Shown one piece after another: positions 1-6,392 of a DNA stretch of 11,175 nucleotides. Source of the DNA: Psychrilyobacter sp. (lineage in GTDB: Bacteria > Fusobacteriota > Fusobacteriia > Fusobacteriales > Fusobacteriaceae). Each line of letters opens with the position of its first letter. Position 1 is the first letter of the stretch. A model generated the notes under the pieces. That model was not told the origin of the DNA, did no database searches, and worked only from the letters and a program-made list of their open reading frames with translations. The translations under genes were made by a program, and so were the position numbers. The stretch lies in NCBI GenBank assembly GCA_023145315.1, contig JAGLEA010000071.1, positions 1-11,175 on the forward strand, written 5' to 3'.

Positions 1-650
1 TCTATTAATATCGAGTCTACCTCATCTACGATACAAAAATTAAGTTTTCTTTGAACTCTATTTTCTATTTTTGATACCATATTATCTCTCAAATAATCAA
101 AACCAAATTCACTATTAGTACCATATGTAATATCAGCTTTATAAGCTTCTCCTCTTTTATCAATTGGCATATTATTATATAAAACATCTGAAGTCAACCC
201 TAAAAAGCTATATAATCTACCCATTAATTCTCTATCACGAACTGCTAAATAATCATTTACAGTTACTAGATGAACTCCCTTTTCACTAAGTGCATTTAAA
301 TATACAGCTAGAGTTGCTACTAGTGTTTTACCCTCACCAGTTTTCATCTCTGTAATATTCCCCTCATGTAACACTACTCCACCAATCATTTGGACATCAT
401 AGTGTCTCATTTCTAATACTCTAATAGATCCCTCTCTTACAACTGCAAAAGCTTCTGGTAATATATCATCTAGAGTTTCTCCTTTTTCTAGTCTTTCTCT
501 AAATTCTAAAGTTTTCGCTTTTAAGTCTTCATTCCCTAAAAGTTTCACCTCTGGTTCTAACTTATTAATCTCATCTACAATAGCTAAGATTCTCTTTATC
601 TCTCTATCGTTTTTCGTACCAAAAATCTTTTTTACAAAATTACCAATCAT
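1..650 (-). CDS. secA: SecA, preprotein translocase motor ATPase (N-terminal 216 residues, partial)
   Basis: SecA is the ATPase that drives unfolded preproteins through the SecYEG channel at the inner face of the cytoplasmic membrane. Reading leftwards from the ATG at 650-648, the first 216 codons are open, and the gene runs off the left edge of the window. The Walker A motif TGEGKT lies at residues 104-109 (Lys108). The Walker B/DEAD-like motif VDEVDS lies at 208-213 (Asp209). Both positions match the well-known E. coli numbering exactly, so the N-terminus is complete and ungapped. MRHYDVQMIGG and DYLRDNM are further typical nucleotide-binding-domain-1 stretches; the second helicase half, the preprotein cross-linking domain and the C-tail are outside the window. 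The start is supported by an in-frame TGA two codons upstream and a modest GGTAGG site 9 nt before the ATG. It is transcribed divergently from the CLC gene. Confidence 0.97.
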   Translation of the reverse strand, partial: MIGNFVKKIFGTKNDREIKRILAIVDEINKLEPEVKLLGNEDLKAKTLEFRERLEKGETLDDILPEAFAVVREGSIRVLEMRHYDVQMIGGVVLHEGNITEMKTGEGKTLVATLAVYLNALSEKGVHLVTVNDYLAVRDRELMGRLYSFLGLTSDVLYNNMPIDKRGEAYKADITYGTNSEFGFDYLRDNMVSKIENRVQRKLNFCIVDEVDSILI

Positions 651-681
651 TATTCACTACCTACCTTATATTTAAAATTAC

Positions 682-699
682 CAAAACTTTCTAGTTTTG
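682..699 (-). other. Small hairpin in the secA leader
   Basis: CAAAACT (682-688) and AGTTTTG (693-699) form a perfect 7-bp stem with a 4-nt loop inside the predicted secA 5' leader, about 30 nt upstream of the ATG. The stem has only two G-C pairs. secA is translationally controlled in some bacteria, but nothing here resembles the SecM arrest system, so a regulatory role is only a possibility. Confidence 0.25.
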
Positions 700-723
700 A
701 TATCATTACATTCTATCACTATA

Positions 724-753
724 ATAATAGCACAAAAAAGGAGAAATCGTCAA
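724..753 (-). promoter_or_regulatory. Predicted secA promoter
   Basis: On the minus strand TTGACG (753-748) is followed after 18 nt by TATTAT (729-724). The -10 box is preceded by TGC, which makes it an extended -10. This predicts a start site near 717 and a leader of about 65 nt before the secA ATG. It is a sigma-70-type promoter by pattern only. Confidence 0.72.
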
Positions 754-780
754 TTAAATCAAGTGGTTTTTCTACTTTAA

Positions 781-789
781 TGGTATACT
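781..789 (+). promoter_or_regulatory. Possible extended -10 promoter of the CLC gene
   Basis: TGG-TATACT is an extended -10 element that would start a leader of about 30 nt before the GTG at 828. No good -35 hexamer lies 16-18 nt upstream. A second candidate -10, TATAAT, lies at 793-798, also without a clear -35. The region upstream is shared with the divergent secA promoter. Confidence 0.4.
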
Positions 790-816
790 AATTATAATAT
801 TTGTCTATTTTAATAC

Positions 817-822
817 AGGAGG
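817..822 (+). promoter_or_regulatory. Ribosome binding site that fixes the GTG start of the CLC gene
   Basis: A perfect AGGAGG lies 5 nt before the GTG at 828-830. The frame is open back to a TTG at 801, but that codon has no Shine-Dalgarno upstream and lies before this site. GTG at 828 is therefore the likely start. Confidence 0.85.
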
Positions 823-827
823 ATACT

Positions 828-2402
828 GTGAGCTTTGATACCTTGAATTTATTAACAAAAAATAAAAATATAAAACTCTCTTTTTTAAGTGTCATCATTG
901 GAATTTTTACTGGTTTTGTTGTTGTTGGATATCGTATTTCTTTAGGTTTTATTACAACCCTTAGAATTGATACATTCTCAAAAATTGCAAATGGAAATAT
1001 CGGTTTATTTATAATTACAGCGATTGTCTTCATCTTAGTTGCTATATTACTTAACTGGATTATAAAAAAGAACCCCATGATAAAAGGGAGTGGAATTCCT
1101 CAAATTAAAGGATTATTATTGATGCAATTTGAATACAATTGGATTAAAGAATTATTTTTTAAATTTGTAGGAGGATTACTTAGTGTTGGTAGTGGACTTT
1201 CTTTAGGTCGAGGTGGCCCATCTATCCAGCTAGGATCACAAGTTGCTTATGGAGTTAGAAAGATCTTTAAAACTAAGAGTATTAATGAAAAATTTCTTAT
1301 TAGTAGTGGAGTTAGTGCTGGTCTTTCAGCAGCTTTTAATTCACCGCTTTCTGGTATCATCTTTACTATTGAGGAAATCCATAAATATTTTACACCAATT
1401 CTTTTAATATGCGTTTCCCTTGCTAGTGTATCTGCTAGTATCGTTACAAGATTACTTTTAGGAGAAGATAGATTATTTAATTTTACTGGTGTTATTCCAC
1501 ATAGTTTAAATCTTCTTGAAAGCTTAACATCTATTTTTGTTTTTGCTATCCTTATGGGGATTTTAGGTCTGATTTTTACAACTTCACTCCTACGATTTCA
1601 AAGTTTTTATAGAAATTTAAAATTTTCTCCTTTAGCTAAATCACTAGTTGTTTTTTCAATTTCGATACTAGTAGGTATCTATATCTTAGATATTCAAGGG
1701 GTAGGTTATAATTTAATTTTAAAAACAGGCAGTGAGATATTTAGTTTTAAAGTAATCCTTTTTCTACTTATAGGTAAACTTTTATTTACCATACTTAGTA
1801 ACGCTCCTGGATTTCCTGGAGGATTATTTCTCCCTAGTTTAGTTTTAGGAGCATTAGCAGGTAATTTATTCGGATTAGGATTAGAAAAAATTCTAGTAAA
1901 TGGAGAAGATTTACATCAATATTTTATGGTCTTAGGGATGGCTTCTTTTTTCACAGCCGTTATGAGAACTCCCCTCACAGGTAGTATTTTATTGCTAGAG
2001 ATGACAGGATCCTTTGATTATTTACCTGGTTTAGTTTTAGTTACAGTAGTTTCATATATTGTCACAGAGCTTTTAGGAGTAAAGGGTATCACTAGTATTT
2101 TATATGATAATTTAGAAAAGGATAAAAATAATAACAAAGACGAATTATCTAGTAAAACTGTTATTTTTTCAACTCCTGTAGTAGGAGGATCGTGGCTTGA
2201 TGGGACAAACGTCAAAGGTATTAAGTGGCCATTTGATGCCCTCCTAATAAAGATTCAACGTGGAAATTATGAGATTATCCCAAATGGTAAAACTAAAATT
2301 AATTGTGGGGATACACTATTTATCCTTACAACAGAAAAGAGAGAGAAGGAATTAAAGCCTATTATATTTGATCTTGGTACAATACAAAAAAAGGATGAGT
2401 AA
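828..2402 (+). CDS. clcA: CLC-family chloride channel/transporter with C-terminal TrkA-C domain
   Basis: A 524-residue membrane protein of the CLC family, which moves chloride or related anions through the cytoplasmic membrane as homodimers. The CLC core spans about residues 15-425. It shows the selectivity-filter motifs GSGIP (87-91) and GLFLP (332-336), the AAFNSPLSGIIFTIEE helix (168-183) and RTPLTG (380-385). A cytosolic TrkA-C (RCK-C) domain follows at about 440-515, replacing the CBS pair of eukaryotic CLCs; in related proteins such domains sense small ligands. Glu183 matches the internal proton glutamate (E203) of E. coli ClcA. Oddly, the gating-glutamate motif GREGP reads GRGGP (Gly129). 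The position of the central Tyr445 is Ile421 or Thr422, depending on a one-residue gap. The GTG start is chosen for its AGGAGG site. The stop codon lies in the loop of the terminator shared with ligA. CLC membership is firm; whether it is a channel or an exchanger is open. Confidence 0.93.
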   Translation: MSFDTLNLLTKNKNIKLSFLSVIIGIFTGFVVVGYRISLGFITTLRIDTFSKIANGNIGLFIITAIVFILVAILLNWIIKKNPMIKGSGIPQIKGLLLMQFEYNWIKELFFKFVGGLLSVGSGLSLGRGGPSIQLGSQVAYGVRKIFKTKSINEKFLISSGVSAGLSAAFNSPLSGIIFTIEEIHKYFTPILLICVSLASVSASIVTRLLLGEDRLFNFTGVIPHSLNLLESLTSIFVFAILMGILGLIFTTSLLRFQSFYRNLKFSPLAKSLVVFSISILVGIYILDIQGVGYNLILKTGSEIFSFKVILFLLIGKLLFTILSNAPGFPGGLFLPSLVLGALAGNLFGLGLEKILVNGEDLHQYFMVLGMASFFTAVMRTPLTGSILLLEMTGSFDYLPGLVLVTVVSYIVTELLGVKGITSILYDNLEKDKNNNKDELSSKTVIFSTPVVGGSWLDGTNVKGIKWPFDALLIKIQRGNYEIIPNGKTKINCGDTLFILTTEKREKELKPIIFDLGTIQKKDE

Positions 2403-2422
2403 ACTCATCCTTTTTTTGTATT
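2381..2422. terminator. Bidirectional terminator between the convergent CLC gene and ligA
   Basis: A 19-bp perfect inverted repeat (arms 2381-2399 and 2404-2422) has a 4-nt loop TAAA. The core stem is AAGGATGAG/CTCATCCTT. Seven A residues on one side and seven T residues on the other give a U-tract in both directions. The CLC stop codon (2400-2402) is in the loop, and the ligA stop lies 5 nt beyond the right arm, so both genes use one compact structure. Confidence 0.93.
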
Positions 2423-2427
2423 AGCTT

Positions 2428-4431
2428 TTATCTAGTCAACTCTAAGAACTCCTCTTCACTTAATATCTTCACAGTTCCTAATTCTTTAGCTTTTTCTAAT
2501 TTACTTCCTGCTTTCTCTCCTACTATTAGATAATCTAATTTTTTATTCACTCCAGCTAAGTTTTTCCCACCTAATTTTTCCACTAAATCTTTTATCTCTT
2601 GTCGTTTAAAGTGAACTAATTTACCTGTAGCTAAAAATGTTTTCCCTCTAAATTCTTCTAAATGTGAACTTTCATCTACTTCTTCTAATTTATAGTTGAT
2701 TCCTACTTTTTTTAGTTTTTCTAGTATAGTCATATTTTTTTTATCTCTAAAATAATCATATACAGAGTTAGCTACTTTTTCACCTACACCATCTATAGAT
2801 AATAATTCTTCTACACTATATTTTTCTAGTGTTTCTATATTTTTACTCTCTTTAGATAGCAAATTACCCAAAAACTTACCTACAAATGGAACTCCTAAAG
2901 CATATAATGTTTTTGAATAATCTAATTTTTTAGAATTTTCAATAGATAATAATAACTTTTCTATACTCTTGATTCCAAAATTATCTAATTTCTCTAGTTC
3001 AGCTTTTTTATCTTTTAGTTCATAGAAATCACTTATCTCTACCAGATATCCTAGATCTACAAATTTTTCAACTATCTTTGCTCCACCTGTAATATTCATG
3101 GCATCACGAGAGATAAAGTATTCTAACCTCCCTTGAATTTTTGCTCTACAATGAGGATTCATACACTTTAGATTTACTAATCCGTCTTCCTTTTCTAAAA
3201 CTGAATCACATACTGGACAATTTGTAGGAGGGATTATCTCCTCTTCACTACCATCACGAAGTTCCTTTACAGGTTTTACAATTTGTGGAATTATTTCAGC
3301 AGCTTTTTCTATAAACACAGTATCTCCAACTTTTATATCTTTTCGAACTACCTCATCAAAGTTATGTAAACTAGCTCGTCCTACCATACTTCCAGAAACT
3401 TCTACTTTTTTCAATTCTGCTACAGGAGTTACTTTCCCTGTTCTCCCTACTTGCCAAGTTATACCTAATAATTTTGTAGTCACTTGTTTCGCAGGAAATT
3501 TGTAAGAGATAGCCCAACGAGGAGCCTTAGTAGTGGTCCCTAATTCGTCGTATAAACTAAGATTATTAACTTTTATCACTAATCCATCTGTTTCATAGTC
3601 TAGATTTTCTCTTTCCTTGCCCCAATACTCTATACGAGCTCCTAAATTTTCAACTGTTTCACAGAAATCATAAACTTTTGTTGTTTTGAATCCTAGTTTT
3701 TCTAAATATTTTATGCTACTTATATGAGTTTCAAAACCTAAGTTTTCACTATCTACAAGGTAATATATATAGGCATCTAGATTTCTTTCTCCTACTATTT
3801 TTGACTTTTTTTGCCTAAGAGTTCCACTTGCTGCATTTCTTGGGTTTGCAAATACTTCCTCACTATTTTCTAGCCTTTTTTTATTTAATTTTTGAAACTC
3901 ACTAATTGGTAATACTATCTCACCACGAACTTCTAAACTAACTTTTTCTTTTAGTTTTTTAGGTATAGATTTTATTTGTAGTATATTTTCTGTAACATTT
4001 TCACCGACTTTCCCATCTCCACGAGTGACAGCTTGAATTAAATTTCCATCTTCATAAAGTAAACTAATAGATACACCATCTAATTTTAACTCTAATACAT
4101 AATCTACACTTGTCGTTGTATCTAGAACTTTTTTTACCCTTTTATCAAAATCTTCTAGATCTCCTAAATTATAAGTATTAGCTAGACTCAGCATTGGTTT
4201 TTTATGTGTAACTTTAGTAAATTTAGTTGAACTTACTCCTCCTACTACTTGTGTTGGTGAGTTCTTTAATCTAAGTTCCGGATTTTCTTCTTCTATTTTT
4301 TCCAACTCTTTCATCAATTTATCATACTCTACATCTGATACTAGACTTTCATTTTTTTCATAATAGAAGTTGTTATATTTTTCTATTTTTTCTATTTTTT
4401 CTTGTATTATTTTTTTTATTTTTTTACTCAT
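2428..4431 (-). CDS. ligA: NAD-dependent DNA ligase LigA
   Basis: LigA seals nicks between Okazaki fragments and during repair. It uses NAD+ to adenylate its active-site lysine. At 667 residues it is full length. Domain Ia with the SDVEYDKL motif lies at about 32-40. The adenylation domain carries ELKLDG (114-119, nucleophile Lys116) and TRGDG (136-140), followed by an OB fold. A four-cysteine zinc finger follows (Cys405, Cys408, Cys423, Cys428). The helix-hairpin-helix region is at about 480-560 and includes IDGVGEKVA. A BRCT domain ends the protein at about 591-667. The ATG is preceded by GAGGTG at 10 nt. Codons 3-8 contain runs of 7 and 8 A residues. It is monocistronic, divergent from the pyrophosphatase gene and convergent with the CLC gene. 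All catalytic and zinc residues are present, so it should be functional. Confidence 0.98.
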   Translation of the reverse strand: MSKKIKKIIQEKIEKIEKYNNFYYEKNESLVSDVEYDKLMKELEKIEEENPELRLKNSPTQVVGGVSSTKFTKVTHKKPMLSLANTYNLGDLEDFDKRVKKVLDTTTSVDYVLELKLDGVSISLLYEDGNLIQAVTRGDGKVGENVTENILQIKSIPKKLKEKVSLEVRGEIVLPISEFQKLNKKRLENSEEVFANPRNAASGTLRQKKSKIVGERNLDAYIYYLVDSENLGFETHISSIKYLEKLGFKTTKVYDFCETVENLGARIEYWGKERENLDYETDGLVIKVNNLSLYDELGTTTKAPRWAISYKFPAKQVTTKLLGITWQVGRTGKVTPVAELKKVEVSGSMVGRASLHNFDEVVRKDIKVGDTVFIEKAAEIIPQIVKPVKELRDGSEEEIIPPTNCPVCDSVLEKEDGLVNLKCMNPHCRAKIQGRLEYFISRDAMNITGGAKIVEKFVDLGYLVEISDFYELKDKKAELEKLDNFGIKSIEKLLLSIENSKKLDYSKTLYALGVPFVGKFLGNLLSKESKNIETLEKYSVEELLSIDGVGEKVANSVYDYFRDKKNMTILEKLKKVGINYKLEEVDESSHLEEFRGKTFLATGKLVHFKRQEIKDLVEKLGGKNLAGVNKKLDYLIVGEKAGSKLEKAKELGTVKILSEEEFLELTR

Positions 4432-4473
4432 AATAGATTAGCACCTCTTTTTAATTTATTATTATTTTCCATA

Positions 4474-4482
4474 ATTATACCA
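4474..4482 (-). promoter_or_regulatory. Predicted ligA promoter (extended -10)
   Basis: On the minus strand TGG-TATAAT (4482-4474) is a consensus extended -10, preceded by a run of T. No clear -35 is seen at 16-18 nt. The predicted start near 4467 gives a leader of about 35 nt that includes the GAGGTG ribosome site. Confidence 0.65.
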
Positions 4483-4521
4483 CAAAAAAAGAGTATATCT
4501 GTTCTCTATTCTCTACTTTTC

Positions 4522-4550
4522 TTGCATTTTTATGTCTTAAATGGTATTCT
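4522..4550 (+). promoter_or_regulatory. Predicted promoter of the pyrophosphatase gene
   Basis: TTGCAT (4522-4527), a 17-nt spacer and TATTCT (4545-4550) with TGG immediately upstream form an extended -10 promoter. The predicted start is near 4557. Translation is set by a perfect AGGAGG at 4580-4585, 5 nt before the ATG. Confidence 0.65.
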
Positions 4551-4590
4551 ATCTAGTAGAAAAATATTAATTACACCCTAGGAGGCAACA

Positions 4591-6207
4591 ATGAAAGATA
4601 AAGTTTTAGTTTTTGGTCACAAAAATCCTGATACAGACTCTATTTGCTCAGCTATAGCATATTCAAATTTAAAAAATAGATTAGGTTCAAATACAATTCC
4701 AGTTAGATTAGGAGAACTAAATAAAGAAACAGAATTTATTCTAAATTATTTTAATATAGAAAAACCATCACTACTTACTACAATAAAACCACAAGTTAAA
4801 GATTTAACAAATGTTGAAAAAGAAGTTATCCATGAAACAGATTCTATCCAAACAGCTCTAAATATAATGACTTATGAGAATTATTCTAGTTTACCAGTAG
4901 TTAATAAAGATCATAAATTAGAAGGAATGATTCATATTTCTGAGTTAGCTAATACATATTTTGATATGAGTACTAGAGATATTTTTAAAGATTATGAAAC
5001 TACATTTGAAAACCTTTGGGATACTCTAAAGGATTCTTCTACTGTTCTTTGTGGGGAATATCCTACTGGAGTTATCAATGGAAGGTTGAGAGGTGTTTCG
5101 GAACTTGCTAGAATTAAAAAAGGTGATGTCGTTCTTACTACTTTGTTTACACAACATATTAATGAAGCCGTTGAAGCTGGAGCAAAAATTATTTTCCTTT
5201 GTGTTTCTAAAGATGATGTTATACCAGAATATAATGTAAACATTCCTGTTGTCAGAGTTAATATGGGTGTTTTCAAAACATTTAAGATGATTTCACAATC
5301 AGTACCTGTAAAGTCTATCTTAGAGCCAAAAAATTATTTTCACTTTAAAACTGATGAATATTTAGAAGATATTGAAGATATTATGAAAGATTCTTCTCAA
5401 ACTAATTTTCCAATTATAAATACAGATGGAACGGTTTTTTCTACTATCAGATCAAAACATGTTATGAATTTTGGTAGAAATGAAGTTATTTTAGTTGATC
5501 ATAATGAAAAATCTCAATCTGTAGATGGAATTGAAACTGCTAAAATATTAGAAATTGTAGATCATCATAAATTTGGTAATTTTGAAACTACCGAACCTCT
5601 TATGATCAAAGCTGCACCAGTAGGATGTACTTCTACACTAGTATATGAGATCTATTTAGAAAATAATCTTCTTCCAAATAAAGAGATAGCTTCTCTTATG
5701 TTGAGTGCTATCTTATCAGATACTCTTATTTTTAAATCTCCTACATGTACACCACGTGATATTGTAGCTGCAAAAGAGTTATCTAAGATTTCAGGATTAG
5801 ATATAGAAAAATATGGAATGGAAATGTTAATAGCTGGTACTTCACTAGGAGATAAGACACCTGCTGAAATAATCACTATGGATATGAAAGAATTTGTTAT
5901 GGGTGATTATAAAACTGCAGTTGCACAGGTTAACACTGTAGATATAGATGGACTATTATCTACTAGAGGTTCTCTAGAGAATGCTATGAATAATATGATA
6001 GAAGAAAATGAATATGACCTTTTCCTACTTGTTATGACTGACATAGTTAATAATGGTTCAAAAATATTAGCTTTAGGATCTGCTGATAAATTAGTTGAAA
6101 AAGGATTTAATATTAAATTAGAAGATAAAACTGCATGGCTTGATGGAGTTGTTTCTAGAAAAAAACAAATCGTTCCATTTCTTATGGCTGCTAGTCAAGG
6201 AATGTAA
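4591..6207 (+). CDS. ppaC: Manganese-dependent inorganic pyrophosphatase with CBS-DRTGG-CBS regulatory insert
   Basis: A cytosolic family II (DHH superfamily) pyrophosphatase that hydrolyses pyrophosphate to two phosphates and so pulls biosynthetic reactions forward. The DHH domain begins with GHKNPDTDS (9-17; metal ligands His10, Asp14, Asp16). It resumes after an insert with LVDHNE (301-306), VDHHK (323-327) and SDT (376-378). The DHHA2 domain follows and ends with the substrate-binding SRKKQ (522-526). The insert at about 71-298 contains a CBS domain, a DRTGG-like domain and a second CBS domain. At 538 residues it matches the regulated CBS-PPase subfamily; the Clostridium perfringens homologue is inhibited by AMP or ADP and activated by diadenosine polyphosphates. 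The DRTGG part lacks the canonical Gly-Asp-Arg and Thr-Gly-Gly residues (TTL at 183-185, CVS at 204-206). It stands alone, with its own promoter and terminator. Confidence 0.95.
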   Translation: MKDKVLVFGHKNPDTDSICSAIAYSNLKNRLGSNTIPVRLGELNKETEFILNYFNIEKPSLLTTIKPQVKDLTNVEKEVIHETDSIQTALNIMTYENYSSLPVVNKDHKLEGMIHISELANTYFDMSTRDIFKDYETTFENLWDTLKDSSTVLCGEYPTGVINGRLRGVSELARIKKGDVVLTTLFTQHINEAVEAGAKIIFLCVSKDDVIPEYNVNIPVVRVNMGVFKTFKMISQSVPVKSILEPKNYFHFKTDEYLEDIEDIMKDSSQTNFPIINTDGTVFSTIRSKHVMNFGRNEVILVDHNEKSQSVDGIETAKILEIVDHHKFGNFETTEPLMIKAAPVGCTSTLVYEIYLENNLLPNKEIASLMLSAILSDTLIFKSPTCTPRDIVAAKELSKISGLDIEKYGMEMLIAGTSLGDKTPAEIITMDMKEFVMGDYKTAVAQVNTVDIDGLLSTRGSLENAMNNMIEENEYDLFLLVMTDIVNNGSKILALGSADKLVEKGFNIKLEDKTAWLDGVVSRKKQIVPFLMAASQGM

Positions 6208-6225
6208 AAATTAATATTCTATATG

Positions 6226-6260
6226 AGTGGAGATAATTATAATGATTATCTCCACTTTTA
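6226..6260 (+). terminator. Terminator of the pyrophosphatase gene
   Basis: A perfect 12-bp stem (6226-6237 with 6245-6256, AGTGGAGATAAT and its complement) has a 7-nt loop. A short, interrupted T-tract follows. It starts 18 nt after the stop codon. The T-tract is weak, so some read-through towards brnQ is possible. Confidence 0.8.
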
Positions 6261-6320
6261 TAATTATGACTAAATAAGTCCTTAAAAATCAATACATTTT
6301 GATATTTTTTGCATAATTTC

Positions 6321-6348
6321 TTGACATAAAAAAAGTTTGTGCTATAAT
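6321..6348 (+). promoter_or_regulatory. Strong predicted brnQ promoter
   Basis: Consensus TTGACA (6321-6326) and consensus TATAAT (6343-6348) are separated by 16 nt, and TGC precedes the -10 box. This is the best promoter in the window. The start site is predicted near 6355, leaving a leader of only about 38 nt. Confidence 0.88.
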
Positions 6349-6373
6349 TCACTTATATTGTTAGTGAATTATA
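6343..6373. promoter_or_regulatory. Operator-like inverted repeat over the brnQ -10 box and start site
   Basis: TATAATTCACT (6343-6353) and its exact reverse complement AGTGAATTATA (6363-6373) flank a 9-nt spacer. The left arm contains the whole -10 hexamer, and the repeat spans the predicted start site, the classic place for a repressor of a strong promoter. The AT-rich arms lack a T-tract, so a terminator is unlikely. The binding protein is not known. Confidence 0.55.
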
Positions 6374-6383
6374 TATTTAGTTT

Positions 6384-6389
6384 GGGGGG
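6384..6389 (+). promoter_or_regulatory. Unusual G-run ribosome site of brnQ
   Basis: The ATG at 6393 is preceded not by AGGAGG but by six G residues ending only 3 nt before it. The start is nevertheless supported by the conserved BrnQ N-terminus (LFAMFFGAGNLIFPP at residues 14-28). Confidence 0.6.
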
Positions 6390-6392
6390 ATT

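Noticed and set aside
788..1078. Open frame of 96 codons on the minus strand within the CLC gene
   Set aside because: It overlaps a well-supported CLC coding region, has no ribosome site, and its translation has no recognisable features. The same applies to open frames at 2018-2215, 4992-5276, 5652-5876, 6377-6742, 7376-7633 and 9589-9795.
6288..6303. Second inverted repeat upstream of brnQ (ATCAA and TTGAT, 6-nt loop)
   Set aside because: Only 5 bp pair before a mismatch, and it lies outside the promoter. It is too weak to call a regulatory site.
6349..6392. T-box, riboswitch or leader attenuator before brnQ
   Set aside because: The predicted leader is about 38 nt and holds no T-box motif, leader peptide or terminator hairpin.
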